Below, one piece after another: positions 46,417 to 56,457 of a DNA stretch of 64,000 nucleotides (the stretch's first letter is position 1; the number at the start of each line of letters is the position of its first letter). The DNA comes from Punctularia strigosozonata HHB-11173 SS5 (taxonomy: Eukaryota; Basidiomycota; Agaricomycetes; Corticiales; Punctulariaceae). Where the stretch lies: NCBI RefSeq assembly GCF_000264995.1, contig NW_006767433.1:2971399-3035398 (forward strand), written 5' to 3'. The position numbers were made by a program, and so were the translations under genes. Below the pieces are notes generated by a model. The model saw only the letters and a list, made by a program, of their open reading frames with translations, was not told the DNA's origin and made no database searches.

Positions 46417-47664
46417 ATGGCCGACATCCCAGAAGCCGCCGACCTCCTGCGGGCCGTGAGGGCCGAGCCGCTGTCGCATGTAACGTCGTCCCGCTTGCTC
46501 GCAATACATCCTCTGACGATCCCCAGCTGGTCGCTGCAGTGCGACATGAGAGTGAGCACACCCCCCCGTCTCCCATCGCGCACTGCCCGATTGCTCGCAA
46601 CAGCATCTCCTCCCGGCATCACCCACATGTCTGGTCTCGACCCGCATTTGTTCGCCACCGTCGCACATCAAGCATCGCTCCACTCCAGCCTCAACCGCGG
46701 CGATGTCCTAGAGATCCAGGGCCCCGCCTCGTCAGGCAAAACGCATTTCATCTATCATCTCACGTCCATCTGCCTTTTACCCGACCATCTTGACGGACAT
46801 CGGCTGGGAGGCTGGAACAAGGCCGCTGTGGTCTTTGACTGCGACGACGCTTTCGACGTCATACGCTTCAAGCAGCTGCTCGATTCCCAGATTTCCCATC
46901 TCATCGCGCGATCATCCGCAGGTGCTTCGGAATCCGGCCCTGTCCGCGCAGACGAACAACAAAGGGAAAAGCTGGTCACTGACTGTCTTCAGCACCTGCA
47001 CGTGTTTCGGCCAACATCAACCTTGCAGCTCGCGGCGACGATATTGAATCTGCCTTCCTATCACCTCGAAAACGATCCTGATGTCGAGATCGGGCTCCTG
47101 GCTGTTGACTCGATCAGCGCCTTCTACTGGCCCGATCGCTTCACGGTGGAACAACTGTGCCTGGGCGAGAACATATCTTTAAAGGATCTCGGCAGCCTCA
47201 ACCCCTTGCACCACGTCCTGAAGGCGCTGCAGCGTTTCCGGCTCTCTCATGGCGTCATCACCGTCTTGACAAATTGGGGCTTGCACCCGCTCGCGACCCC
47301 TTCAGGGCCATCCCCATTCTATAGACAACATCTCCGTCCATTTCCAGCGCCGTTCGTCGCCGAAGACGCCGTTCCTCCGCAACCCCTGATATCGGAATTG
47401 GCTTCCCTCATCGTTAATCCAGAATCTGACGACCAGGGTTATCCACCTATCACGCAGCACGTCACCCTTTCTCTCGCACCGATCGTGCCGTTGCCGCCTG
47501 CTTCAACGCTTGCGCAGGCAACCGGACACGAAAGGGAATGGCGGCGACACGCCATCGACCGTGGAGAAGTCATTGGACTCATACGTACGCCGGGCTCGCA
47601 GCAGGTGGGAAGGTTTTTATGGCGGATCGGTGCTGCAGAAATTGTTTCGGATACCGGCGCTTGA
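46417..47664 (+). CDS. XRCC2-like RecA/RAD51 paralogue
   Basis: This 415-residue protein is a probable DNA-repair ATPase of the RAD51 paralogue group. It starts MADIPEAADLLRAVRAEPLS. The Walker A motif is in DVLEIQGPASSGKTHFIYHL, and a Walker B-like strand is in VEIGLLAVDSISAFYWPDRF, in which XRCC2 homologues carry the D-S-(I/L)-S-AFYW pattern. VVFDCDDAFDVIRFKQLL and GVITVLTNWGL also fit RecA-core strands. No N-terminal helix-hairpin domain is present, as in XRCC2. It appears to be a single exon. In animals XRCC2 works with RAD51D in homologous recombination; the same is likely here but inferred. Confidence 0.78.
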   Translation: MADIPEAADLLRAVRAEPLSHVTSSRLLAIHPLTIPSWSLQCDMRVSTPPRLPSRTARLLATASPPGITHMSGLDPHLFATVAHQASLHSSLNRGDVLEIQGPASSGKTHFIYHLTSICLLPDHLDGHRLGGWNKAAVVFDCDDAFDVIRFKQLLDSQISHLIARSSAGASESGPVRADEQQREKLVTDCLQHLHVFRPTSTLQLAATILNLPSYHLENDPDVEIGLLAVDSISAFYWPDRFTVEQLCLGENISLKDLGSLNPLHHVLKALQRFRLSHGVITVLTNWGLHPLATPSGPSPFYRQHLRPFPAPFVAEDAVPPQPLISELASLIVNPESDDQGYPPITQHVTLSLAPIVPLPPASTLAQATGHEREWRRHAIDRGEVIGLIRTPGSQQVGRFLWRIGAAEIVSDTGA

Positions 47665-48008
47665 CATGGCACGGTGCTCGCCGTCCCTGGCCATAGCTTG
47701 GGAATGATTACTTCCGTGCTGTGCTGTATGTCGGATGATATTCATTCCATTCCATTTGCTGTATGAATACCAGAGACTGCGATCAAGGGCCAAATTACAT
47801 TGTATATACACTAAAACTAGTAGTGCTATGGACATTAGGTGCCGTATCGTGGGTTACAATCTACGATAAACACATGAGAATCAACATCTGCATAATGAAT
47901 ACATAAATATGATGCGGTGCGTTAGTGCTAATACATATCCAGGCTCAACTAGGAGCTCCAGTCCGTCCGTAGAATTCGAAAGCGGGGCGTAGTCCAGGAC
48001 TCGGCTGG
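47665..48008. other. Convergent 3' region between XRCC2-like and AMP-binding genes
   Basis: About 340 bp of AT-rich sequence between two convergent stop codons. It should contain both polyadenylation regions, and no coding sequence is visible. Confidence 0.4.
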
Positions 48009-49788
48009 TTATATTGCTGGGCGACCGTGCATGAGGTCTAGGACAGCCCTGAATTGCTCCTCGACGGCTTTCCGGCGAATGTTCCCCTTGGTGGAAGTCC
48101 GAGGGAGTGTGTTCGCAGGCACGACGACTATGCAATTCGTGGAAGTGATGCGTTCGTGGAGATATCGGCGGGTGTGGAAGGGCTTGATACGACGAAGGAT
48201 TTCCTTCTTGAGCTTAGCGTGGTCAATGTCGACCGCGGGCTCGACGAAAAGCGCGGGGCAGGGACGACCGGTACCGACGACGATGCAATCGGAGATGAGT
48301 CCCTTGCAGGTCGTGCGTACGTTGTCCTCGATGGATTTGGTGTCAACCCGGAGGCTGTTTTCGGATTTTATCCAATCATCGTTACGGCCCCGGAAAACGT
48401 AGGCGCCGGGTGCCACCTCGGCGAACAGGTCACCGGTGTGATAATGTCCATCCGCCGCTCGTAACGACTTGTCAGGGCAATCGGGGGATGACGATAGGAT
48501 GACACACTCCAACAGACGCGAATGGACGTCGACGTGACCAGATTCAGTCTCGGACTCCGAGGAAGTGGGGAAGAAGCCGTATTGAGTGCCCTCCATGGGC
48601 CGGAGGAAGCGGCCGTTAGGCAGGGGATCGTGATTGGAAAGCATCATTGCGCCGACCTCTGTGGATCCGTATATGTTGGTGAGTTTAAGGCCATTCGCGC
48701 GACACCAGTCGTCCGTTTCTTGCGGCAACTCGAGCCCGCTGTATAGAATATCATCGAGGCCCTTGAGAATCGCAAGAAGCTTCGGGTCTTGCCGAGCATT
48801 CCGTAAGTGCGTGCAGAGGAAGGGTGGGAAGGCATTGATACGGTTCAGCCCCCCGTGATGTACCATGTTCACCAGCTCGGGTGAATTGTAGTCAATTCTC
48901 GTCGGAATGATGGTACATGTCCCGTGTTGCATAGCCCCCCAGAACACTAAGGAACGCTGTCAGAACTAACTCGATAGAGAACAAGAGCATAGAACCCACT
49001 AAAGTTCTGTCCGATGTGACACATGCTGCCCCTGAAGCGCAGACGTGAGCGTCCGTGTCAGGCTAAAAATGGTAACTGAAACTTACATCCACACGTTCAC
49101 GTCCTGGACATCAGGCCGACGCGGGATTACGCAGGCGTAACCCTTGGTGATCATGGCGTCCAGCCACTTGAAACTACATGGAATGAGTTTCGGGCTTCCC
49201 GAAGTAGAACCCGAGGTGTGGAAGATGAAGACCGTCTCTTCTCCAGTTTCCGCCAAGGGCATGGCTGGCAAAGGCTCGCTCGTAATGTCGGCCATGAGGA
49301 GATCGGTGATCGTAAGAGTCGGCACCGGGCACCCAAACGCTGCCAGGTCTGGCGCGTAAGCCGTATCGTAGAAAATGGCCCGCGCGGTGGCCTTCTGAAG
49401 CAGCTCGATGACGATTGTCGGATCAGGTAGTCGTAGGCTGAACATCTGCGGGATGTAGCCCGCTCGTGTAAGGCCATAAATTGTGGTCGCATCCATGTAG
49501 TTGAGACCGCCGAGCCTGCGGGGTTGTGTGAGCCCTTCTATCCCTCCTCCCTATACAAAACACGTACCACAAGCCTATTACTGATCGCGGTGGAACTCGG
49601 AGTTGTCGTAGTACCCGAGTCCAACGTCTTGCGGAGACCTCTATATCGTGCAGAAATTGGCTGTAGGTGATAGGCGTCCAATGCTCGATTTCATCTCCAT
49701 TGACATTGGCGACTTTGTAGACAGGTCGGGAAGGGAAGCGTTTCGCGGTGGCCTGGAGGACCGTAAGATGGGATTGCAGATTCGGCAT
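48009..49788 (-). CDS. Stand-alone adenylate-forming (AMP-binding) enzyme
   Basis: The enzyme activates a carboxylic acid as acyl-adenylate; its substrate is not evident. It starts MPNLQSHLTVLQATAKRFPS. It shows VFIFHTSGSTSGSPKLIPCS (the A3 phosphate-binding loop), LKLTNIYGSTEVGAMM (A5), HYHTGDLFAEV (A7), YVFRGRNDDWIKSEN (A8) and a C-terminal LPRTSTKGNIRRKAVEEQFR, whose lysine corresponds to the catalytic A10 residue. The chain ends soon after (HGRPAI) with no carrier-protein, reductase or thioesterase domain. That separates it from the NRPS-like reductases common in these fungi, whose adenylation domains it resembles. Introns lie near 49000-49080 and 49495-49570. No biosynthetic partner genes are nearby. 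Confidence 0.82.
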
Positions 49789-51716
49789 TGACGAGGAGTA
49801 GGAGATATTGGTGACAGAGCCATGACGCAGATCCCATGGATCTTATATACTGCTCTCGCGTCGGGCTTGCACCCCGGATGGCTATCGAGCTGTGTTGGGG
49901 TGACTCCAGCGGTCCAACGCGTAAGGCACTCTAAACGGGTGGCGATGCCGGGCCTGAGACAGAGGATCTCGGGCGTTCCGCACCCTGCGCAACGCGTTCT
50001 CTGAAACGCGGTGATGCTGCGATTTCGGCGGTCGTGCGCGGCTCTTGGCTGACTCCTGCTGCGTGGGAGTGCGATGTTAATGACTAAACTCGGAAGCGGT
50101 GAGATCTCGCCATCGGCGACGAGCATACGACGACGTGAGTCGGACGGGGGCGATGTTAGAGCCTTCAGAGTAGTACCGATGATCGCGGAGATGGATCATC
50201 ACTGAAATGCCTATGCCAATCACGTGTTGCCACTGGCGCCCGCCACTTCCACCATGTCATTGCAGACTAGTATGTCGGCAGGTAGCCTGAGCCAACGCAA
50301 GCACATAAAATGCGAAGGGATGCTGAAGACGATGAAGGAGCGAAATACCAGAACGCTATCCTTCCTCACAACCAGAACAGACGTTGATGCCGGCCGCTGC
50401 GTTATCGCCTTCGTAATGAGAATTCTATAGGTGTCTATCAGAATGCAGTGTCGCCAGAGGCTTCCTTTCAGTGAACCCGAGTGGCGGTGGTCGGAATGAC
50501 ACGTTGCCATGGAATTCCGCTCCGTGACAATGGTGTGGTGTTTCAGGAATGAAGGCAGCACATCGATGCCTTTGCTCCATCTCCAAGGCCTCAAACCGCC
50601 AAACCGCCAATTTGATCTTGGTTTGGTGAACGATGTGGAGGTAAAAAACGTACGAGCCAGCGGTGTCTAACAGCTTGGGCATCCTTGTAGCGGGACGAGC
50701 GGGTGAGCCGGCCGCAATAGTTGCTAGTGCTGAGCGGCCATGGGATTGTACCATTACTACTGAATCAATAGAATTTGCCGGGCGATGGCAAAATTGAGCT
50801 GCGGACTATATTCATTTGCCTTGAGCAGATATCTGATCCGTAGCTTACCTGTTCGATACGCCACATCCGTCAGGGCTGTTCCTGGAAGGTTGAATAGTAA
50901 TCATCCTGATGGTATGGCATCTATACCTCGAAGCAATGCATAGCCACTACGAAAGGGCTGCCGGCGCGCTGGATCCATTTCAGTTCGCTGCGTTCTGCTC
51001 GGACTAGGACGGTGCCGGGACCACAACGATCCAATGATTTAGGACAGGGATCAGACATATGGGCGACGAATGCGTGAGAATTAAGATATTGAAGCTATTG
51101 TTGGGGCTTTGTTGGGGTTGGCCTGAACGCTTCTGGCGAACGCAGTGGATCCACCTGCGATACCTGTGGAAAACCCCTCCGAGGGTTGCAGGCGTGGGTT
51201 GTCAGACTCACGGCATGACGGGCGTCAGCCTCGTAAGTTAGCGGGGCTGAGCAGAGCCTTAGTCATCGGATTGTCGGGGTTCGCGTACCATGTGCATCGC
51301 CCTTTGCGCACAGAATGCAGAACATCTTGCAAATGAAATATTTGGGAGTCTAAGGTAGCGTCAGCTAACGGAAGAACTGCAAGTCCAAACTGGTAGATGA
51401 AATACGGATATGAGCATGTACGAAGGTATCGCGAGGACACCAGGTGCGCAGTAATATGGGAGCATCGAGTGAATAAGACGAATAATGGCCGTCGACGAAG
51501 TCCAAGTCCGCTGCAGTGCCACCCACTTCCTGCGTGTTTTCCGCTTCTTGCACAAACTGCCGGAGACGACTTGCGTCGCTGGGGGCTACGGAGTGCGATA
51601 AGGCGGGTGCATGGTATTGACGAACAGTCAAGGCTGTCCGTAGGGCTCAGTGAGTACTTAGTTGGTTTCAGGCTTCGCATGTTTTGAGACGTTTTCCGGT
51701 GTAGAGCTGGCAGTCC
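49789..51716. other. Long intergenic stretch, 1.9 kb, no firm gene
   Basis: No gene can be supported here. A minus-strand frame at 51365-51631 has protein-like composition (VAPSDASRLRQFVQEAENTQ, DLDFVDGHYSSYSLDAPILL), but I do not recognise it and see no convincing flanking exons. The rest shows frequent stops in all frames. Confidence 0.45.
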
Positions 51717-54266
51717 ATGCTGGAAAGGCTGGGCCGTGGATGCCAACGTCTACATCACGTCGTTTCGTCTCGACTACAATGCAATGTCCCTCGCAGACAG
51801 TCCCATCTGTCGCCGCGCCAGAATCTCCACAGGGTTGCTCACCTGCGCTTCACCCCGACACGGACTGCCTGCGACTTCCTGTATGCCCCATCCAACTTGC
51901 CATCGCGAGCGTCATTTTCCACCAAGGCTCTACATGCCACAGCCATCGCAACCGGCGGAAACGTGTCTCGTGTGCAAAGCCCGCTTTTGTCGAGCCAGAG
52001 CAGCGTTCCGGAGGAGCTCCTCGACAATATCGACAAGATTCCTCCTCATCGACTTTCCAAGGACGCCATACTACGCTACCTAGGAGGCCCGAGTTCCATC
52101 AATGCACGTCAATTTTCCGATCGCGAACAAGCCCGAGACCTGGCAATCCTCATAGCCAAATCGTCGCGTCCGCAGATGGCTCGGCGGGTGCTATCGTTAG
52201 CCCATCGATTGGGATACCAGTTGCCACAAAGCACTTACGAGAGCGTCACCCACTGTCTCGCCCAACGAGGTTTATGGAATCTCATTCCTCCTGTCGTCAA
52301 TCTCGGCAAACGTCATACCGGACGAACGACTGTCCGTCTCCTCAATTGGAGGGCGCGAGCTCTAGTAGAGAACAAGCGGTACAGGCTACTGGAAGACGTC
52401 CTCCCAGAGTTCGAACGCGAAAAGCTCGAACCTGGGCGACGAACATATCATCTTGTCGCGACCGGCCACCTGCGCAATTCCAATGTCGAAAAGGCCAAGG
52501 AGTGCCTCCGATGGATGGAGGATTCTGGTTTCCCCGTAGACGCCTCGACGCATGCACTAGTCGTGGCCACGTATCGGACGCTCGGTCCGGACGATGCTGT
52601 CCAAGCGCGCTCGTTCGAAGTGCTGAAAGGGATCGGGCAGCGGACAGCCACCATGATACTGAACTCCCTCATGCAGCTGTATATCGACGCCCGCGACATG
52701 ATGGGCACGATGCGCGTCCTTGCTTTGTTCGATCGTTCCAAAATAGACACCGGCCGCTCGCAGAGACCCACATCGAACACTCAGCCACGGCCTGGAACGC
52801 CGCGCGATGCATGGCCTCCATCAACGAACGTCGAAGGGGACGTCCCACCCGACGCCGCTACCTTCACTATGCTCATCAATTGCATGGCACGCGAATGCGA
52901 TGTGCCGCGAGCCCTACGCGTCTTCTCTCGTATGCAGGCCGCAGGCTTCCGTCCTGACACCAAGACGGCCGCGGCACTTCTGCGCGCGTACCTAGCAACC
53001 GGACACATTGCTTCCGCTATTCATTTTATTGCCAGCATGTGCAGCTGCGATGTAGACACCCTAGCATCATTGCGAGCACTTGCTCCGCAACCGCCCACGG
53101 ACACTGCAACCGTGCCCCAAATCGCCGGTCTCGAACTCACCACGGAATTGCTCAACGTCCTGCTCGACGGTCTCGCCAAAACGCATGGTATGCGGGCTTT
53201 CACCGCCGTTTTCAAGATCATGCGGGCGCATCAGCTTTCGCCGGATGAAACGACCGAACATATCCTACTCTCTTACCTGGCGAAGATGGAAAACGTCCGT
53301 CCCAGGGAAATCATTGGCGTTTTACGGAAAATTTCCTCGCAAACACTCCGCCCAACATCTCAGCATTTGCATACTGTTCTGCGCTCGATTCAGAAGCGCG
53401 AGAAGATGACGGTGTATGGGAGGGGCTGGGACGTCGTAGCAGCGCGCTTCTCGAAGAAGCGACGAGACGTTGCGCGTTATGATCCTGCAGCGCTCGCGGG
53501 CGTCTCAGGCAGTCTTGATCCATTCGCGAGCATTCAAGCGCCCAACAAATACGGCCATCGCAAACAGCTGACTCCGGTGACACAATCATTGTCTGATCGC
53601 GGAGTGCGTGGAGATCGTGCCATGTTCGCTATCGCGATGCAGCAGCGCGCAGTTATTCAGGGTTCACCTGACAGCGCTGCTCAATTGTTCAATGTCATGC
53701 TCTCTCGTGGGATACACCCAACGGCCCATCATTATGCTGCTCTTATGGACGGATATGCTCGGAAAGGAAATATGACCGCAGCAGTAACAACGTTAGATGC
53801 CGCCCATCAAGCCGGCATCAAACCCAACGTCGTTCTTTATACCATCCTCATCGCCGGTTATGCTAGGCAAGGCAAACCTGATCTTGCGATGCGAGTGTTT
53901 CAAGAAATGGTTTCTGACGGGATAAGGCCGGACGTGGGCGCGATCGACGCCGTCTCGAGCGCGTACTTTGTCGTTGGCTCATACGCAATGGCACGCACTA
54001 CTCTGGTGGAGCTCTGGCCTCAGGTCTCACCATTCCCGGAGGAGCTTCGTACCGCCAGCTTGAAGACACTGGCACGGCGCTTTCGTTCTTTGGGTAAGGA
54101 GCCTACTCAGCCCCCGGTAGTTGATGGGGATATGACAGCAAGGGAGCTACGGGTACTTGGATGGCGCTTGGAACGCCTGTTGACAAGATGGAAGCGTGCA
54201 GAACAGCATAGTTTAACGCGGACGTTCCGCGGTACTACAGATACCTCGGTATTGCGATCCGGGTGA
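51717..54266 (+). CDS. Pentatricopeptide repeat (PPR) protein, probably mitochondrial
   Basis: This uninterrupted frame of 849 residues is unusual here, since most neighbours have many introns. The N-terminus (MLERLGRGCQRLHHVVSSRL, basic and lacking acidic residues for about 100 positions) suits mitochondrial import. PPR-type helix pairs are clear in both halves: DAATFTMLINCMARECDVPR, ALRVFSRMQAAGFRPDTKTA, then HYAALMDGYARKGNMTAAVT, NVVLYTILIAGYARQGKPDL and AMRVFQEMVSDGIRPDVGAI. Such proteins bind organellar RNAs and support mitochondrial translation or RNA processing. The RNA target cannot be told. The C-terminal part after about residue 740 has no PPR and is basic. Confidence 0.88.
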   Translation: MLERLGRGCQRLHHVVSSRLQCNVPRRQSHLSPRQNLHRVAHLRFTPTRTACDFLYAPSNLPSRASFSTKALHATAIATGGNVSRVQSPLLSSQSSVPEELLDNIDKIPPHRLSKDAILRYLGGPSSINARQFSDREQARDLAILIAKSSRPQMARRVLSLAHRLGYQLPQSTYESVTHCLAQRGLWNLIPPVVNLGKRHTGRTTVRLLNWRARALVENKRYRLLEDVLPEFEREKLEPGRRTYHLVATGHLRNSNVEKAKECLRWMEDSGFPVDASTHALVVATYRTLGPDDAVQARSFEVLKGIGQRTATMILNSLMQLYIDARDMMGTMRVLALFDRSKIDTGRSQRPTSNTQPRPGTPRDAWPPSTNVEGDVPPDAATFTMLINCMARECDVPRALRVFSRMQAAGFRPDTKTAAALLRAYLATGHIASAIHFIASMCSCDVDTLASLRALAPQPPTDTATVPQIAGLELTTELLNVLLDGLAKTHGMRAFTAVFKIMRAHQLSPDETTEHILLSYLAKMENVRPREIIGVLRKISSQTLRPTSQHLHTVLRSIQKREKMTVYGRGWDVVAARFSKKRRDVARYDPAALAGVSGSLDPFASIQAPNKYGHRKQLTPVTQSLSDRGVRGDRAMFAIAMQQRAVIQGSPDSAAQLFNVMLSRGIHPTAHHYAALMDGYARKGNMTAAVTTLDAAHQAGIKPNVVLYTILIAGYARQGKPDLAMRVFQEMVSDGIRPDVGAIDAVSSAYFVVGSYAMARTTLVELWPQVSPFPEELRTASLKTLARRFRSLGKEPTQPPVVDGDMTARELRVLGWRLERLLTRWKRAEQHSLTRTFRGTTDTSVLRSG

Positions 54267-54411
54267 TACAATCCATGCATTCAACATACATGAAGAAGCG
54301 ATCTAGAGTTGACCTGATGACCGAGAGAGTAGGTTTGGGAATGGTCTACAATATGCTACAAACTTGGTTTTCCCAAATAGATCGCTGGAAGACGATACCT
54401 GACCTGTACGC

Positions 54412-56457
54412 TCAATGGTTGGGGGAAGAGGCATCCAGGAGGCGTATGGCATCCCGCACGGCATCGTATGGGACCTCTCGAATCCGTCGTTTACCACAGT
54501 GAACGGGAGATTCAGCACAGTTTGGGGGTGTAGCATCCCGTTCGCTGCCCGAGCGGGAGTGCGGGTCAGTGAGCAGCACCGGTTGGCCGTCATCATCCTT
54601 CTCTTCTCTTCGCATCGTCTTGTTGAGAGAGCTTCGCGGAGGAGACGCAATCCTATCGGGCGTACCTGTCCCAGCTGGGGGATCGATGACCACGACTGGA
54701 CCAGAGCACTTGCTTCGTCTGGCTACTACCTCTGCTAGCAACCGCAAGTCAGCAAATGCCGCGTTGGGGTGCTGCTTGAGGGTGCGCCATGCCGAATCTG
54801 TCGGTATCGTGCGCTCTGATGAGGCTGCGGGTTCATCGGAGGAGCTCCAGCTCGATGCGGCAGGGTCGCGCCCGCAATGCAAAAGGTCTCCACAGCAAGC
54901 AGTGCCCGAATTTTCGCGAGCGTGGCTAGAGGTAGCGGGCGTTTGGTGCGAGCCTCCGACGTAATCGGAGGTCGCCGACGAGCTCGAGGCGCTACAATCT
55001 CCTGGACATGCCGTGCAACGCGGAGCGTTGGCCACAGTGTCGCGTATAGCCGTGCAGAATGCGCGGCCGAAAGTGTCGTCCGCACACGCCGGACAGTTGC
55101 TCGGATCACCAGAACAGCCTTCTCTTTCTTTGATGGGATAGCGGATAGTGTCTCCGATAGCGGAAGATGAGAGAGTGAACACGGGGAAGATCTTGTACGC
55201 GCTCTTCGTCGACTGGACACGCCTTCGCAGCGGAACAGCAGGCTGGAAGGGCAGTTTGTCGATGTTGTCCAGGAGAGACGCCGAAGGCGTTGCAATCGCG
55301 GGGACAGAGTCAGGAACATCAATGGACTCCAACGATGAACCAATCCACTGATCCATTTGCTCCAACTTCAGTGGATGAGGCGCGGTGACGGTGTTATCAT
55401 CGACGGGATCATCTGCCTGCGCAGACTGAAGCGCGATTTCTCGGCAAACGCATGGGGTCTGCTCGTCGCAGAAACCACAGTCGAACTGATCAATACCATA
55501 TCCTGTAGTGGCTGTTGTAGAGGGTCGTATTCCTCCAACACGAGGAACGCCAGGATAAGCGGAGAGGCTGTTGGGCCGCGCTTTGGTTGGGGACAAGTCA
55601 AAAAAGCCATCGTATGATGAGCTGCGTGACGGCGAGGAGGCATGTTCCTGAGGTGCGGGAGAACAAGACTGCTCAGGTTCGGGCGGCGACGGCGCTGTGG
55701 AGAGTGGTGATGGCAGCGAAAACTCGGCAGATGGCGCCTGGGCAGGAGTGAGATGCGGGTCGGAAGTCGCAAGCGTTCGTACGCGCTTCGCGGGAGTTAA
55801 GCGTAGGTCCCCATCGGACCTCCTCTTCCGGTCAGCCTCCAATGCAGCGACGGCGGCCTTGAGAGCAACGTTCTCTTGTTTGAGCTGCTCGTTCTCTTCC
55901 TTGAGTCGCTTGGCTACCTTCTGCAGGGCCACGTTGCGCTCTGTGCATCAAGAGATGCGGTCATGAACTGAGGCGGAGGACACAGACCGTTCCATAACAC
56001 TAACCTATTTCGCCTTGCTCGTACCGTTGTATGCGGGTCTGGAGTTCAGCGAGCTGGGTCTGCTTGCGTTCGCGAAATGCGCGTTGAGCAGCCCTAAAGT
56101 CATTGTCCAAGTCAGACGTGTGCTTGGCAGGCGAAGGTGGTGGTCATCTACCTATTCTGGCCCCGCCGCGATTTCGCATCTCCCTAGAAAGGATACGGGA
56201 TGAGCCCAAGGTTGTTAGGAGAAGCCGAGACACACACATCCTGTCCATCGTCCTCGGCGGTACTGGAGTCTTTCTTGGGCTTGCGTCCGGGTTTTGGTTT
56301 GGCTGGGATTTCCCATACCTTGCTCGCTATGCGAGAAATCATTTTTTCTCTCAGCCAGAAGAAGCGCGGGCGATGAGTGGGATGACTACGGACCCGTCGC
56401 CCAGAGCGTAGATGAGGAGCGCACCGGGTCTACTGCGGACCCCGCGGTGGCGGACAT
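54412..56457 (-). CDS. hapX: HapX-type bZIP iron-response regulator
   Basis: HapX binds the CCAAT-binding complex and represses iron-consuming pathways when iron is scarce; its cysteine-rich domains sense iron-sulfur status. Key parts are visible in order. The Hap4-like CCAAT-complex-binding motif is KVWEIPAKPKPGRKPKK. The bZIP basic region is SRRGQNRAAQRAFRERKQTQ, assembled across an intron. The leucine zipper runs LAELQTRIQRYEQGEI to LKEENEQLKQENVALKAAVA. Cysteine-rich segments are FDCGFCDEQTPCVCREIALQ, CSGDPSNCPACADDTFGRAF and CTACPGDC. The start at 56457 gives MSATAGSAVDPVRSSS and requires a small intron before the Hap4-like motif. The large last exon (to 54412) codes for most of the protein. 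No siderophore or iron-uptake genes adjoin. Confidence 0.85.

Noticed and set aside
43753-49788. Secondary-metabolite gene cluster around the AMP-binding enzyme
   Set aside because: Neighbours are a coiled-coil protein, a DNA-repair ATPase and a PPR protein; no tailoring enzymes, transporter or regulator are grouped with it.
51662-52957. Plus-strand frame of 431 residues overlapping the PPR gene
   Set aside because: It is the shifted shadow of the PPR frame; its composition is arginine/serine/proline-rich and without repeats.
54735-55343. Minus-strand frame of 202 residues within HapX
   Set aside because: It is an alternate frame of the large HapX exon, whose cysteine motifs show the true frame.
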